NCBI RefSeq assembly: GCF_033807575.1
Contig: NC_084704.1
Span: 11,679,056-11,743,055 of the forward strand
Origin: Cydia pomonella
Taxonomy: Eukaryota; Arthropoda; Insecta; Lepidoptera; Tortricidae
Direction of reading: 5' to 3'
Length of the DNA stretch: 64,000 nt
Shown here: in pieces, positions 40,934 through 52,887 of the stretch
Layout: every line of letters begins with the position of its first letter
Numbering within the stretch: position 1 is the first letter of the stretch
Translations under genes and position numbers: made by a program
The notes under the pieces: generated by a model
Told to the model about the DNA's origin: nothing
Database searches by the model: none
The model's input: only the letters and a program-made list of their open reading frames with translations

Positions 40934-43900
40934 ATGTATTCGACCCTCTAATTGACCCAAATCCAACTAGATTGTTGGTAATATGGAAGAGAAAGAAAGC
41001 ATTCCTGAAAACTCTATGGAGGCTGTGAGTGAAGCATCTGGGGACAAGATCTCTGCAGAAGATGAAACACTTCCCAAAAAGTCTGGAGAACCCCAAGAAA
41101 GTGATAACAAAAACACTGATACCAATAATAGTGATAAAGCAAAAGTTAGTGATGTAGGCAAAGCAACTGATAGTAATGGTGATTCTGTGAGTGATAAAGA
41201 TGGTGATAGTGGGCTCCAGAACCATGTGGAACATGAAAGTGTTAGTGATCAAAATGGTATGTAATCAAAATTATCACTATTTATGTAGTTTATAATATCA
41301 TATCCCGTTCTTAAAACTTTAATCTATTCTTGCTTGTTATGCTTATGCTTACCTATTGTATGCTTGTTAGTAATGGTTAGTCTTATAAGATCTAGTAGTT
41401 GAAAATCAATGTAACAAAGTAACAATGATTTGTTGATATTGTACAGTTGCCATCAGATACATTGGGGTGGCCAAGGTGCTGACTAATATCTGAATACGCC
41501 TTTATTGTACATGCTAGAGTGTGTGTTCAGATATTTTTTAGCACAGATATTGTTAAAGGAAGGGTCTAAATTACTAAAATTCTTTGTACACAACTCTATT
41601 ATTAGTGCATAAAAAATTACCTAATATGGTTGTGACCCTGTCATGAGGAAACAAAGAAGTTTCTTCTTTGACATACAAAAAAGAAACTGTCATTTTAATA
41701 TCTGGGAAATTAAATTATTTAATATTAATTTTATTTGGTACAATAGCAGCCACACAGCTGTTATATAAATATTTTATTGGGGTTGTAATTAGAAAGATGC
41801 ACTCAGGGTCAGGGACAAATACTAAAATAAATGAATAATTGTTTATTTCCATTAAACAAGCATATAATATATATACATAGGTGTTCAATATTTCATTAGG
41901 CAGGGAGCTCGGGCGAGCCAAACGTGCGCGCTGCCTCAGCCGAGGCACGTTTACACTGGCTGTTTTGTGCGCGAGGTTTTTGCCTCGCGCTTATGCGCGC
42001 TCTGTGTGGACCCGTCTATTTACACATTATTTCCAGCATTCTTCTTTGCTGCGGCAACTAGCTCAACCATACTTTTATGAAGTTGCATAAGCCATAATAA
42101 TTTTCTCAACACTCAGAAACAAGGTTACTTGTTTCTCATAGAATATCTTACTATTCCAGCAATTAAATTAGAAGATGCAGAGGGTGCAGAAACGGTAGAT
42201 GATCCACCGCAGAAAATAGAAGCTCCAGAAGAATCAAACAGCCAAGAATCTGCTAGTCAAGACTCTGCACATGAATCAGTCCAGGAAACCAGCTCTGAGC
42301 TACGAGAAACTAGCCAAGATTCAGAAGCCACTAGCCAGACTCAGGAGACAACCCATGTGGAGAAAAAGGATGATGATGTGGGTAAACCTGAGTTTGAGAC
42401 AGCACCTAATGTTCAGGATGAGCCTCAGGAAGATCATACAAAGGTAAATACCTAATTAATCTAAATTCAGACATACTAAGATGAAATCTAAGGTGAGATT
42501 AAATATTCTTGAATGAAAAGGCATTAAACTTATAGGAAATTATGAAACTGGTCACAGACAGTTATAATATATATTAATATACTGTAATATATGGGCAGAT
42601 ATCTAATAGTATAGCTAAGCACCTACTTTGTGCGAGAGACAAAATATATTGTCTTATACCGATCTATATATCCTAGGTATTATTAAGATGCCTTGCTATA
42701 AGATATTGTAAGATACCAAAATATATATTATAGCTTTGTGTGTTGACTCTGTATATCTTTTGGTACAGTTGTGTGCAATATAATAGCAGTCAATAAGAAA
42801 ATTAGGGGAAAACCATAACTTTAAATAAATTATATGTATTGAATCTTTTTTTTATAATTTATCTGCATTACTTGACCATCTTATATGTAGAGAAGTTTTT
42901 TCTTTCTGGATGACATAGCAGGGGCAGCTTTTGGGAGTGGCCCGCGTCGCGCATCAGGTTGGGCAGTTAATCTTAACGTGAAGTAGCTAAGTCGATGCAG
43001 AGTTAGCTAAGACGGGCTCTTTAATGTTTGTAAAAAGACGTAAGAGGAGTTAATTGCAAGAACAACTTAAAATTAAAATTTAACAACAACAAGTTAAAAT
43101 TTGTTTTGCTACACTGCCATAGCAATTTGGTATACATATTATATTAATAACAAAAAGAGCCAACTCACTAGTATACCTTATACGAAAGACCTTTAAGACA
43201 ATTGATAAAGAACTGTTCCTAAAACAATATAAGATGTACATAAGGTTTCCTCTTGAATATGCTTGCCAAATTTGGAGTCCATACTTTCAGAAGGATATTA
43301 CTTTACTTGAAAAGGTGCAACGCAGGGCAACCAAGTTGGTATATGGACTATATAACTAATGTAACAAACCATACAACCATAGGCTTGCCAGTCTTGGTTT
43401 GACAACCCTAGAGCGAAGAAGACTTGCCAGTCTTGGTTTGACAACCCTAGAGCGAAGAAGTCAGAGTGGTGACCCCATTGGAACTGAACTGAACATTTAT
43501 TTTTTTTGTTTTGTCGTTTTATGTTAATAAAGTGTTTTGTGCAATAAAGTGTCATACCTACATACAATTATAGTACACAATTGTATTTTTTTCGTAGGGT
43601 TTTCATGGTATATTTTTTTAACTTCCAATATTATTTGAGTAAAGGTTACAGTTATTTTTAAAACAAGGAGGAGAGGTAAAGTAATACAGAATAATTATAA
43701 AAAAAAGGTATGTTGTTGTTGTCGTCCTAAAGCACCCCAGAGGTGCAAAGGGCCTTCACAAGCTCGCGCCACCCCTTCCTATCTTCAGCTCGCCTTCTGG
43801 CCTCGCTCCAGCTCAACCCGACCGCTCGTAGCTCTCTTAGGACTATTTAATAAAATAATCGGACAGACAGACGAACATGACAAATCTATAAGGGTTCCGT

Positions 43901-46900
43901 TTTTTGCCATTTGGCTACGGAACCCTAAAAAAGGTATAGTTTTCGCTAATTTTCATTTTCTTATGTCATGCTATTATATGTATTGCACACAAATGTATAT
44001 TATCGCTCCATCTCTGACGGGCTTAAGTCCTTCAATAGTATTGATTCTGGATCATTCTGGGGTAAACTCGATTAAAAAAAACCTTTTTGTAGTTGTGTTG
44101 CCATAAAATGACACTAGATTAAACTAGAACTGTAAGGACATTTTCATTAAAAGAATCTATCATTTATAGAATATATTGGTCACTTCTAATTTTTTCTCCA
44201 GGCATTGGACCCCTTTGATGCCCTACTGAAGGACAAAAGTGACAGCACTACAGAAACATCCACAGCTAAACCAAGCGGGGAAGTCAACTTGGATGATGAT
44301 GACGATGACCACAATGCAGACAGTGTTCCAGCACATGATGATGATCACACTGGTAAACTGAACACTTATCATTAAAAAAAAATGTAATATTTATAACTCA
44401 ACTTGATAAATGTATAGCTATAGGGAATGCAATAACTGTCAATTGGTAACAATCAATAATTAGGAGTAGGCTACTTACTGCCTTAATACTTCTTTCTGTT
44501 AAGTATCTGGTCTCACTTGCTACAGTATTTCACTTTATCTCTTTAAATTTAATTTAAATAAGTAAAACAGGAGTATGTCTAAAGATAACTACTGTCACAT
44601 ACCTTTTTTCTAAAATTTCACAGAAGAAACCCCCTTAGATGATAGTGGAAGTGTTTCCGAATTAGCAGAGGAACCTGGAGCTGACGAGGAAATTATGCTG
44701 TTACCTGACACTGAGCGGGAGATCTCAGAAGCTGACAAGGCAGAAGCAGAAAAAGTGTTGGCTGAGAAGAAAAAACAAGCTGAAGGTTTGTGTCTTGATT
44801 ATACAATTTTACATCATACATTTATTTTATTAAATAAATATGTTACACTAGTTGGAAATTATAGCTAATGTAGATTTGATGACTGAAAGACAACAAGCAA
44901 CTTTGGCAACTCGTAAGCCATGAAGATTTGCATATAGGGCGCACGACAAAGAATGATGACATTATACAGAAAGGAGCATTGATATCCTCATGTCAATGTT
45001 TCTTAGCTTTCATTGAGTACTCACAATTATTATAAACTTTTTCTCCAATATGCTCGGAAATTCACCTTATTGTAGCAAAAATAGTACGGGAAGTTCTTCG
45101 TTATGGTCAAACTCAAATTAAAAAAATTCAAACCATTATTGTCGTGTTTTAGCGGACGGGAAATTATTACTGTATTGTTTTTTACTTTTTAAAAACATGT
45201 ATCCACTAAGAAAAACGCATAAAGCCAATGAATATAGCCGCGGGCTGCGTCTACACGACGCGGTCAGCATCATTTCAAGCTATAGGATAGAATGGTGTAA
45301 GACCGTCGTATACTGCTTAATAAAATCAAAGACTTATAACTTTAATATTTTTTTTAAGGATCTCATGCGTGCAAGTACAGCTTATATTGCACAATTATAT
45401 TGAATGAGCGAATATTGAATGGTAATGAATGGCTGAATAGTTGTGCCTTTAACTTTTAAAAAATAATTAAAGAGGGAATTTGTTTTTGACGTTTTCGATG
45501 TGAAGGTTCGATTTGAGTGCTGGTTGAAGCTTAAATTATGATTATTTTACCTGATTTCCTGACATATTTGGAGAAAAGCACTATATAATGCCTCGGCAGG
45601 AACAGCAATTCGTGGATTCGTCTTCTTTGACAAAATCGAAACTCATCCACGAATTGCGCTTTCCCGGCCTCTGCAATAATGTAATATTGTCTGAACAGCT
45701 GCTGAAGCAGAGACAGTGCCCAAGACGGAGCATGACGCGGAAAACGATGCGGACGAAGATGCAGAGGCGCCTTCGGAGTCCGTGGGCGACGCACCCACTC
45801 GTGCGGATGCTCCGACGGACGACCATGTCGGCGGTAAACATTCCCTGTTATTTCATAACATCTGGGGGCCTAGCCAAGATGACAATCGGAGTTAGAAAAC
45901 GCCAATCGGAACTTAAATAATGTATGGAAATAGTCACATGACTTTTTGTAGCATCTGTCATACTGATTCCTTTTTTCTTTTCGTTTGTCGATGTACGATT
46001 GTCATCTTGACTAGGCCCTCTGCACGTAAACCGCTCTCCAATTGATCTTCCAATGTCTTTAAATAAAGTTGTGTTAAGTTTATTTGGACCTCTCCAACTT
46101 AGCAATTTTTGCTAATTTGGAGAGGTATCCAACTGATGACAACTATGTGTATTTATTAATATTGGTGTATAATAAATATAAATTTATACTACATCATGGT
46201 CGATTAACACGAAAACGGATGCACTATATCTATGTAATTTTTACCTGTAAACTTTTTTTTTTTTCTGTTTGGAACTGCCGTCAGTCGGTAACGACTATAA
46301 TCAGTTTTGATGTATGTAGGAATTGACATTGGGGTTTTGGAGACCATCGTCTCATTTAACCAAACATTAATTTTGCACAATGTGCTTCCTTTTAAGTCTA
46401 TGTACAGTTTTAGTCTTATCCAGTAATTTTGAAGCTAGTGGGTTAGGGTTACCTGTAAACTAGCTCACCATTACCCAGCATTAATCTCCAGTGAAAACTA
46501 GGTAATCATCTTCCTTTTTATTATAATATTACAGATAAAGAGACTGAAAACGAACATGACGAGGCGCCCGAAGCTGATGACGAGAACTTGGTTCCCAACA
46601 ACATTCAGGAAATTAGTCAATTTGACGGCACTTGCGTGCAGTGCGCCCAAAGTAAGGCCTGCACCTACCGGTACGTCGACAAGGACGGCGACTACAAGTA
46701 CATCTGCACCGAGGCCTGTCTCACCGCCTTCCAGGAGGTCCACCCCGGCCAGTACAATGTCTGTTCTAAGAAATACACCGTGGAGGAAATAACGCCCAAA
46801 ACACTCACCTGCTCAGAATGCGAGGAAAGTAAACTCTGCTACTTCTATTACAACTATGATGGCGAACACACGAATTACTGCTCTCTTACCTGTTTACACA

Positions 46901-49900
46901 GTATGATGGCAGATGAAAAGGAAAAATATGTTTTCAAACGCCGGCGGATGGCCATTGATGAAGTAACTCCATCGGAAGCCGAGTGTCTAGTCTGTAAAGA
47001 AACTAAACCATGCTCGTATGCATTCAAACTATACGGCGAGCCCGTTGCTGTGTGCGAACAAACATGCATCAAGGAATTGAATAGTAGAGAAAATGGCAGG
47101 TTCCACATAAAAAAGAAACGAGTCACTCGCAAAGCGGCTGCGCAAGCGGCAAGTGTATCAAATCCTCCTCTCCTCAAATTAAAAGTGATAAGCAATGCAA
47201 CAGACAAATATTTGGACGAGGCGTACAAACTACAGCCCAAGACGCCGGCCATGGTACAGGCGGCCAGGGAAGAGAGAGAAAGGACATTCATCAGGAAATG
47301 CTTTCAGTGCAATCTACAACTAGACTTAGAAAGTGATAAAACTCTGACGTGGGAAACCATGGACTTCTGCAATGAGGTGTGTCTGGGAAGGTATCAGAAC
47401 AAGATAGGGGCTCGTTGCGCTAACTGCAAAAACACCGTCACGCACACTAGTTTAGGAAAATACTGTGTAAGATTCGGGTATGATATCCGACAGTTCTGTA
47501 ACTCTGGGTGCTTGGAAGAGTTTAAAAAGGGCCTGAAGATATGTTGTTATTGTCAAAGAGATATATCAGTCGGTCACCAAGGCTTCCTAGCGCCAGTAGG
47601 AGATAAGGGCCAGTTCAAAGACTTTTGTACTCAGATCTGTATGGAGAAGTTCGATCAGATGAGCAAGAGCCCGCTACCGCAGCCCGTGTGGGCGAAGTGC
47701 GCCGTCTGCTCTCTGGAGAAAGGGACGACAATAGAGGTCGAAGTGAGTGAGAATATCGTACAAAGGCTTTGCTCCGATCCATGTTTTGCTGCTTTCAAAT
47801 TCGTCAATAACATATTTCCAGGTAATTTGCATTTAGTCTTGATAAAACAGTTTTGTACAAATAAGCTTTTGATTTGAACTAAGTGTGTGTATGAGTGTAG
47901 TTGAATTTGTTACATAAAATTGATCATGTATTCCTCAGACCAATGCCGATGGTGCAAGAAATACTTCGAGCGCAAATCCTCAAACTGCTTCACCATCTAC
48001 GAAACACAATCCCCCGACTGCTTCTGCTCCAAGTCGTGCATGAACGTGTACATCAGCAACTCCCGACACATCGTGCCGTGCAACTGGTGCAAAGTGAAGA
48101 AGTACAACTTCGACATGATACGGCGAGTGCAGAGCTCGGGGCAGGTCGTTATGATGTGCTCGCTCAACTGCTTGAATCTCTACCAGGTCTCCGTAAACGC
48201 AGTGTCGTCAAGGAGGTGAGCACTAGAAATTTAAGTTTTCTGGCCCTATCACACTGGTACAGTCAAGGTATTAAATATTGGCATGGGCAAAGATACTCAA
48301 TACCTTGGCTGTACCAACACAACAAGGTATATGAGAAAATTCCTAAAATATGTTTCGTATTATGAAGTAGGACTCGGTAAAGAGACATTTTCTTTTCAGA
48401 ATAAAATGTGATATGTGCAAGCGAACGTCTCTGGCACAGTACCACTTGACGATGTCGGATGCAACAGTTAGGAACTTCTGCACGTATCAATGCGTCATGG
48501 CATTCCAGGTAAAACACGTAATTAGATTTTGATGTCGCGTATCTTCTTAAATACCTAATCAATTAAAAAATCTTGCAACTAAAACCTAATTCCCATGTCA
48601 TATTATCTTATTTTTTCTAGGGTCAATACTCAAAACATACGCCGCCCCTAATGTCGGGAGAATCGATGGACCAACAAAAGGCGGTGCCCACGGGCGTCCC
48701 CAGGCGGACGTACTCCGGCACAGGCCATAAAAACAACGGTAAAAGTAGGTTATTTTTCACCCGCATTTCTACACTAATTGGGTTCAACACATTCACATTT
48801 CTAATTGGGTTCTTACTGCAATCTCGCAACGCGCTCTGACGTTCAATTATAATTTTTCTGTCCAGCCGCAGCAAAGACGCAGACGCGGTCGTCCGGCCTG
48901 CCGGTGATCTCCAACGTGCAGTCGCTGGCCGCGCCGCCGCCGCTGCTGCCGGCCATGACCTCCATGACGCGCGCCAAGGCCAAGCGGCTGCAGGTGCAGG
49001 CGCCGGCCCCGCCGCCGCCCGAGCCCGAGCCCCCGGCCGCCCCCAAGACCCCGCCGCCCCCTCCCAAGCCCCCCACACCGCCGCCGCCCCCGCCCCCTAA
49101 AATATACAATCACGTCATAGTCAAAACTTTGCCCCCCAGAGAAGTAGCCAATAAGGCGACTATGTCGAAACCCATGATGATCTCGAAGGGAGTCTCTTGC
49201 CGTCCGCATCCGTGCACTAAAGAATGCCAGACCGACCCGAGCTTGGAGCGGCGCGTTCTGATACCGGTCCCGGTGCCAATATACGTCCCCGTTCCTTGCG
49301 CCATGTGGTCGCTACCGTTCCCTGTCCCGGTACCGATTCCGATACCGATCCCGACCCCGGTGTTCATACCGACGACCCGGAACTCTGCGAAGGGGATCAT
49401 GAAGGAGATCAACAAGATCCATGATAAGATGCCGACGGATCCGTTCGAGGCGGAGCTGCTGATGATGGCGGAGATGGTCGCGGGGGACAAGAAGAAGGAC
49501 CAAAGCGACTCTGATACTGATGATGATAATGGTGAGAAAGTTTTCCTATCTGTATGCGTATATTTATGATGGTATCTCCCTAACCCTGGTCAGCTTTGAA
49601 TTGTTGTTTACATAATAAATGAAAGTTTGAACTGTAAGCTAACATATACCTATGTACTGGTTAATGTATAATGATAACCTTTCAGTGCCTTCAAAGAGTA
49701 AGTAGCATTTATTTTTTAAGCACTACAATTTTAGTTCAAAAATTAAAAATCTGCCAAGAGCATGTCCTGCCATGCTCAGAGTAGGGTTCCGTAGTTACTC
49801 TTCAGTCACAATAAGCTAAACTAGAGTTTAAAGTATAGTAGATTATTAACCAAGGGATGAACTGTACGTTTTTTACTATGAAGGGGAATTCTGTTTGTTG

Positions 49901-52560
49901 AAGACCCCTATTAGTTTTATTTTAATTTATTTATTTATTTATTTGGAGATCCAACAGCTGTGACATTAACAGAGAAAAATATAGTAGATACAGGAAGCCA
50001 ATTATAGGAACTCACAGGTAGTGACATAAACATAATACTAAACTAAGATTACGCACTATTGCAACCACATATGTGAGCAAAGCGAATACAAATGATACTT
50101 AATAAGGATAATGTGGGAGTTCAAAATTAATTAACTTAGTAACATAATGAGGTCTAAAGTAAAAGTATAAATAATAAATAAGTAATTAATAGATATCCCA
50201 CACTGTAGGGTTGAAGCAAAAAAAATAAATTCAACCCCACTTTACGTGTAGGGGTAACCTAAAAAAATAAAAATTTTAGATTTTATTCTACGACTTTGTC
50301 GGCTTTATTGATTTATATATCCATGCCGAATTTCAGCTTTCTAGCACTAACGACCACGGAGCAAAGCCTCGGACAGACAGACGGACATGGCGAAACTATA
50401 AGAGTTCCTAGTTTACTACGGAACCCTAAAAAGCACAAACACTTGATGCTACTCCATATATTATGAATAATTGAAACTTATATACATGAAATGACCTTTA
50501 TATATATATACCATCTTACGCTTAATATTAATTGAAAGTTGCGCAATATTTACCCATTATAATTAACTAAACCGGGACTTAATCGCGTGGAAGTTTATGT
50601 TTAACTCAAATGTCTTTTTCAGCAGAGGAAGGCTTCAGCCCAGTGGCCGGAATGGACGGCAACAACGCATTCGGCGAGGACATGCTGCAGATGGCTCTAA
50701 AAATGGCCACCGAGTATGAAGATCAGCCTGTCGACCTCGAGTCTGCCATGACGGCCAACACAATCACGCCGAGCTCGCATCCTGGCATGCCTGGTAAGTT
50801 ACGAAGTTTTGTAACAACGCGTAGCGAGGATTTGCTAATGGCGGTCAACGAGTACGAGGATCAGCGACTTCGAGTCCGCCATGACGGCCAAATACAGTCA
50901 CGCAGAGCTGGCAATCTGGCTTGTCTGGTAAGTCATGATGGGCTCATTTAGACGGTGCGAGAACTCTCAAGCGAGTTTCATTACATTGCGGTATTTGATC
51001 GGCGGGCTGTATTGAATGAAGCTTCAATAGTCAGCAATTTAACTACGCATGCGAGTTCGCGCGCCGTCTAAATGAGCGCTAAGGGTCGGTTGGACCAAAC
51101 CGTCTGTCACTGGTAAAGCGTTCGCTAAATGTTATTGTTTGATAAAGGAGAATGGGCAATTTGTCCCATGGATGTATACTGTTGAGACATATCTCGTTTG
51201 AAAGGGTTTACTCTTAGCGTTATTTTATTGTATGACACCAACTTTGGATAACATGCAGGGACTGAGCAATTTAAAAAAAAGAGTGGCCAATATAAACTGT
51301 TGTTTTACAAAGTACTAGTTATGTAGCCGGTTGTTAGGTGTTTTGTATGAAAGAATATGAGAAATTCTAGATTTCTGTTTACCACTACTTACGTTTAAGT
51401 ACGTACAGGGCTGGAATTAGTTGATATAACATATGCTTGAAGTAAAAATACTGCTATTAAACACTGAAACTTGCTTGTATACTCAAGCCATATATATTAT
51501 TTAAAATACATTTTTATAAGGTATTTTAATATATATATACTTGCACTCAAATGCTTGCAGGGGCGGTAATAAAACGAGTTTTTTCGTTAATTAATTGTGG
51601 TAAATGCCGCTTTGTTTGTTCTACCTGGCACTAGATGGAGCCTTGGTAGCAGTTTGGGTAATTTTTACTATTGGTATATACATTTGAGTCATATCCTATT
51701 TGGAAGGTATTCAATTAAGCATTAATTACTTATATGACACCAAAGACCGAAAGTGTCCAGGGAAGATGATATTAATAATTTTGATCATGCGCTGCGGCGT
51801 AAACTGGAACTAAAAAATGTCATTTATATAGAGTTACTTTTGTAACCATTTACATCACTTTGCATGCCTGAAATATAATGAAAAAGTAATTTATATATTT
51901 TTTTAAATTATTACCGCTCAATAAATGGCACTCAACTACTTAATTATGAATTTTCAAATCCTCTCTAGTACTGACATCTTGCGTGCAATAGGAGAACCGA
52001 ATGAGCGGCAAATGCTGGATCCGTATAGTCGCTTATAAACGCTAAAAAATGTCACCGAAGAATAAGTTTGTTTAATTCGGAACTTTGACAATAAAACGAG
52101 TGGTTACCTTGAACTAGTAAGTTTCGTCTATTTATCTCTCTTGCTCTTACATATTCGAGTGATAAAGGTAGAAAAAGCATTATATTTTTTAAAGTTCGCG
52201 TTAAGTCCCGCTAGAAACGTTATATAAACTTATTATTAAACATGAAATAAGATTCCTAAGCAATAAGTAGGTAAGTAAATGTACTTATGGAGTAGTTGGA
52301 GTACCATAATTAGCAGCAAGAAAATAAATCTAAGTTTATATGTTACGATAAAATAAATCGTAAAAAGGTACTATGTACATACTTTGTTTTGTCTCTCTGC
52401 AGGAAAATTGTGTAAAAGTGAAACATTTGAGATTGCGTCGCGGTTCAAAGCAACGTTCCCTTCGTTTGCCATATGAAGCAGGATTAAATTGTGTAGTTTT
52501 AAGTTCTCATGTAAGTGAATTGTCAAATTCTTAGTGAGAATAAAGAATCTTAAACCTAAA
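40934..52560 (+). CDS. woc: MYM-type zinc finger protein, without children (woc) / ZMYM2-3-4-like
   Basis: Nuclear chromatin and transcription protein. Coding exons: 40983-41256, 42160-42443, 44202-44352, 44624-44785, 45699-45833, 46535-47821, 47939-48215, 48400-48508, 48621-48738, 48866-49531, 50623-50793, 52403-52476 (TGA). All junctions are GT-AG and phases are continuous; total 3708 nt, about 1235 residues. Acidic Ser/Glu/Asp-rich N-terminus (1-335), about ten MYM fingers (about 365-890), polyproline, then VPVPIPIPIPTP. MYM fingers plus this VPVP tract are characteristic of ZMYM2/3/4 and Drosophila Woc, which is linked to ecdysone synthesis, telomere capping and HP1c binding. The assignment to woc among ZMYM relatives is inferred. 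A 5' UTR segment (40934-40982) precedes the ATG and an AATAAA at 52539 follows the stop. Confidence 0.85.
40983..45833 (+). CDS. woc: woc exons 1-5: acidic disordered N-terminus
   Basis: Start MEEKESIPENSMEAVSEASG, directly after a short 5' UTR and the first ATG in the exon. Exon 2 is Glu/Ser/Gln-rich (SNSQESASQDSAHESVQETS). Exon 3 starts ALDPFDALLKDKSDSTTETS and has an Asp run. Exon 4 ends AEAEKVLAEKKKQAE. Exon 5 reads AEAETVPKTEHDAENDADED. No fold is expected. Exons 3-5 are small and were placed by splice sites and phase. Exon 5's acceptor lies a few bases after a MITE-like repeat. Confidence 0.82.
41446..41560. repeat. TACAGTYGCCATCAGATA-family MITE, diverged
   Basis: GTACAGTTGCCATCAGATAC, GGTGGCCAAGGTGCTGACTA, ATATCTGAATACGCC resembles the intact copy at 56778-56920. 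The right end is degraded. Located in woc intron 1. Confidence 0.65.
41901..42015. repeat. MITE, GGGTCCACACAGAG family (copy 2)
   Basis: GAGCTCGGGCGAGCCAAACG ... GCCTCAGCCGAGGCACGTTT ... GCGCTCTGTGTGGACCC matches copy 1 at 34593-34717 in core and right end. The left end has diverged. It lies 145 bp before woc exon 2. Confidence 0.75.
43165..43470 (+). mobile_element. LINE reverse transcriptase C-terminal fragment (pseudogene)
   Basis: Plus-strand translation gives KTIDKELFLKQYKMYIRFPL, EYACQIWSPYFQKDITLLEK, VQRRATKLVYGLYN then a stop. The downstream stretch RLASLGLTTLERRR completes the usual LEYAxxVWSPY ... LEKVQRRATKL ... LxxLxLxTLExRR ending of CR1/RTE-like reverse transcriptases. A 39-bp piece (CTTGCCAGTCTTGGTTTGAC onward) is tandemly duplicated at about 43383-43460. 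Located in woc intron 2. Confidence 0.75.
43725..43852 (-). mobile_element. RTE-like LINE scrap (possible)
   Basis: A GC-rich patch (AGGTGCAAAGGGCCTTCACA, CGCGCCACCCCTTCC) resembles LINE coding ends in style but no clean frame is left. Confidence 0.3.
43856..43932 (-). repeat. GGGTTCCGTA-family repeat, end fragment
   Basis: GGACAGACAGACGAACATGA, CAAATCTATAAGGGTTCCG and TTTGGCTACGGAACCCT are the reversed 5' end of the family. Confidence 0.8.
44786..45580 (+). other. woc intron 4, nothing recognised
   Basis: AT-rich intron. A 68-codon plus-strand frame (45197-45403) has no acceptor in phase and no motif. Confidence 0.5.
45585..45692. repeat. MITE-like repeat adjoining woc exon 5 acceptor
   Basis: CAGCAATTCGTGGATTCGTC and ATCCACGAATTGCG are inverted about GACAAAATCGAAACTC. 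The end CCCGGCCTCTGCAATAATGT matches the repeat at 16627-16768. The exon 5 acceptor AG is at 45697-45698. Confidence 0.75.
45863..46021. repeat. MITE, GGGGCCTAGCCAAGATGAC ends
   Basis: GGGGGCCTAGCCAAGATGAC, AATCGG is matched by CGATTGTCATCTTGACTAGG, CCCTC. About 160 bp in woc intron 5. Confidence 0.85.
46535..48508 (+). CDS. woc: woc exons 6-8: MYM-type zinc finger array
   Basis: Exon 6 (1287 nt) starts DKETENEHDEAPEADDENLV. Fingers show CxxC then a distant CxxxC: CVQC..CTEAC, CSEC..CSLTC, CLVC..CEQTC, CFQC..CNEVC, CANC..CNSGC, CYCQ..CTQIC, CAVC..CSDPC. Exon 7 adds CRWC..CSKSC and CNWC..CSLNC. Exon 8 adds CDMC..CTYQC. That is about ten modules. MYM fingers mainly mediate protein contacts. 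The spacer between fingers 3 and 4 is basic (KKKRVTRKAAAQAAS). The open frame continues 54 nt past the exon 6 donor but the next exon joins in phase. Confidence 0.95.
48621..50793 (+). CDS. woc: woc exons 9-11: polyproline and VPVP region
   Basis: Exon 9 reads GQYSKHTPPLMSGESMDQQK. Exon 10 has a polyproline stretch (PPPPPKPPTPPPPPPPKIYN), then ECQTDPSLERRVLIPVPVPI, YVPVPCAMWSLPFPVPVPIP and DKMPTDPFEAELLMMAEMVA, ending with an acidic SDSDTDDDN. Exon 11 reads FGEDMLQMALKMATEYEDQP and DLESAMTANTITPSSHPGMP. The VPVP tract and the final helix are conserved in ZMYM proteins. The codon use is GC-rich in exon 10. Confidence 0.93.
50200..50432 (-). repeat. GGGTTCCGTA-family repeat
   Basis: Reverse copy: CCCACTTTACGTGTAGGGG, CCATGCCGAATTTCAGCTTT, AGACAGACGGACATGGCGAA and TAGTTTACTACGGAACCCTA. 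Located in woc intron 10. Confidence 0.8.
50812..50935 (+). pseudogene. Decayed tandem duplicate of woc exon 11
   Basis: GCGAGGATTTGCTAATGGCG, GAGTACGAGGATCAGCGACT, TCGAGTCCGCCATGACGGCC and CTGGTAAGTCATG align with exon 11 in the same order, including the donor. Deletions break the frame: SEDLLMAVNEYEDQ is in one frame and DFESAMTAK is in another. No matching acceptor is evident. It lies just 18 bp after the exon 11 donor. Confidence 0.85.
52403..52560 (+). CDS. woc: woc terminal exon (predicted)
   Basis: A strong acceptor (TTTTGTCTCTCTGCAG) at 52402 opens a frame that joins exon 11 in phase: GKLCKSETFEIASRFKATFP, SFAI, TGA at 52474-52476. AATAAA follows at 52539-52544. The 1.6-kb preceding intron has no other convincing exon. 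The short tail is not recognisable in the family, and vertebrate ZMYM2-4 continue with a further C-terminal domain. This may therefore be the true end in this lineage, an alternative short isoform, or a false exon. Confidence 0.5.
52539..52544 (+). terminator. Candidate woc polyadenylation signal
   Basis: AATAAA 63 nt after the predicted stop codon. Another lies near 52646. Confidence 0.5.
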
Positions 52561-52887
52561 ATTAACGCAGTGAATACATTACAAGTATCAGCGACTCTTA
52601 ACTGCTTGCCAAGCTAAGATAGTAGCGTTCCATTATATATACATATGAAATAAAAACTTTTGAATACATTTAACACCTTTATTTCATATAAATTGAAAAA
52701 TAACTGACGGCATACATTTTCTTCACGGTCGCACAAATATTATCAGGACGAGTCGACAAGTTACTTTAAAGCAAGCATTGGTGAATAGGTGCATCCAGAT
52801 CCAGATAAGGGAATGCATGGTTATTGCGCCAATCTCGGACCATTTGCGATTAGTTTTCTAGCTGGAGCGGGTTAACGAAAAACAGTA

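Noticed and set aside
48623..49209. Gly/Arg-rich minus-strand frames of up to 151 codons
   Set aside because: Antisense shadows of the polyproline exon of woc, which has clear family homology on the plus strand.
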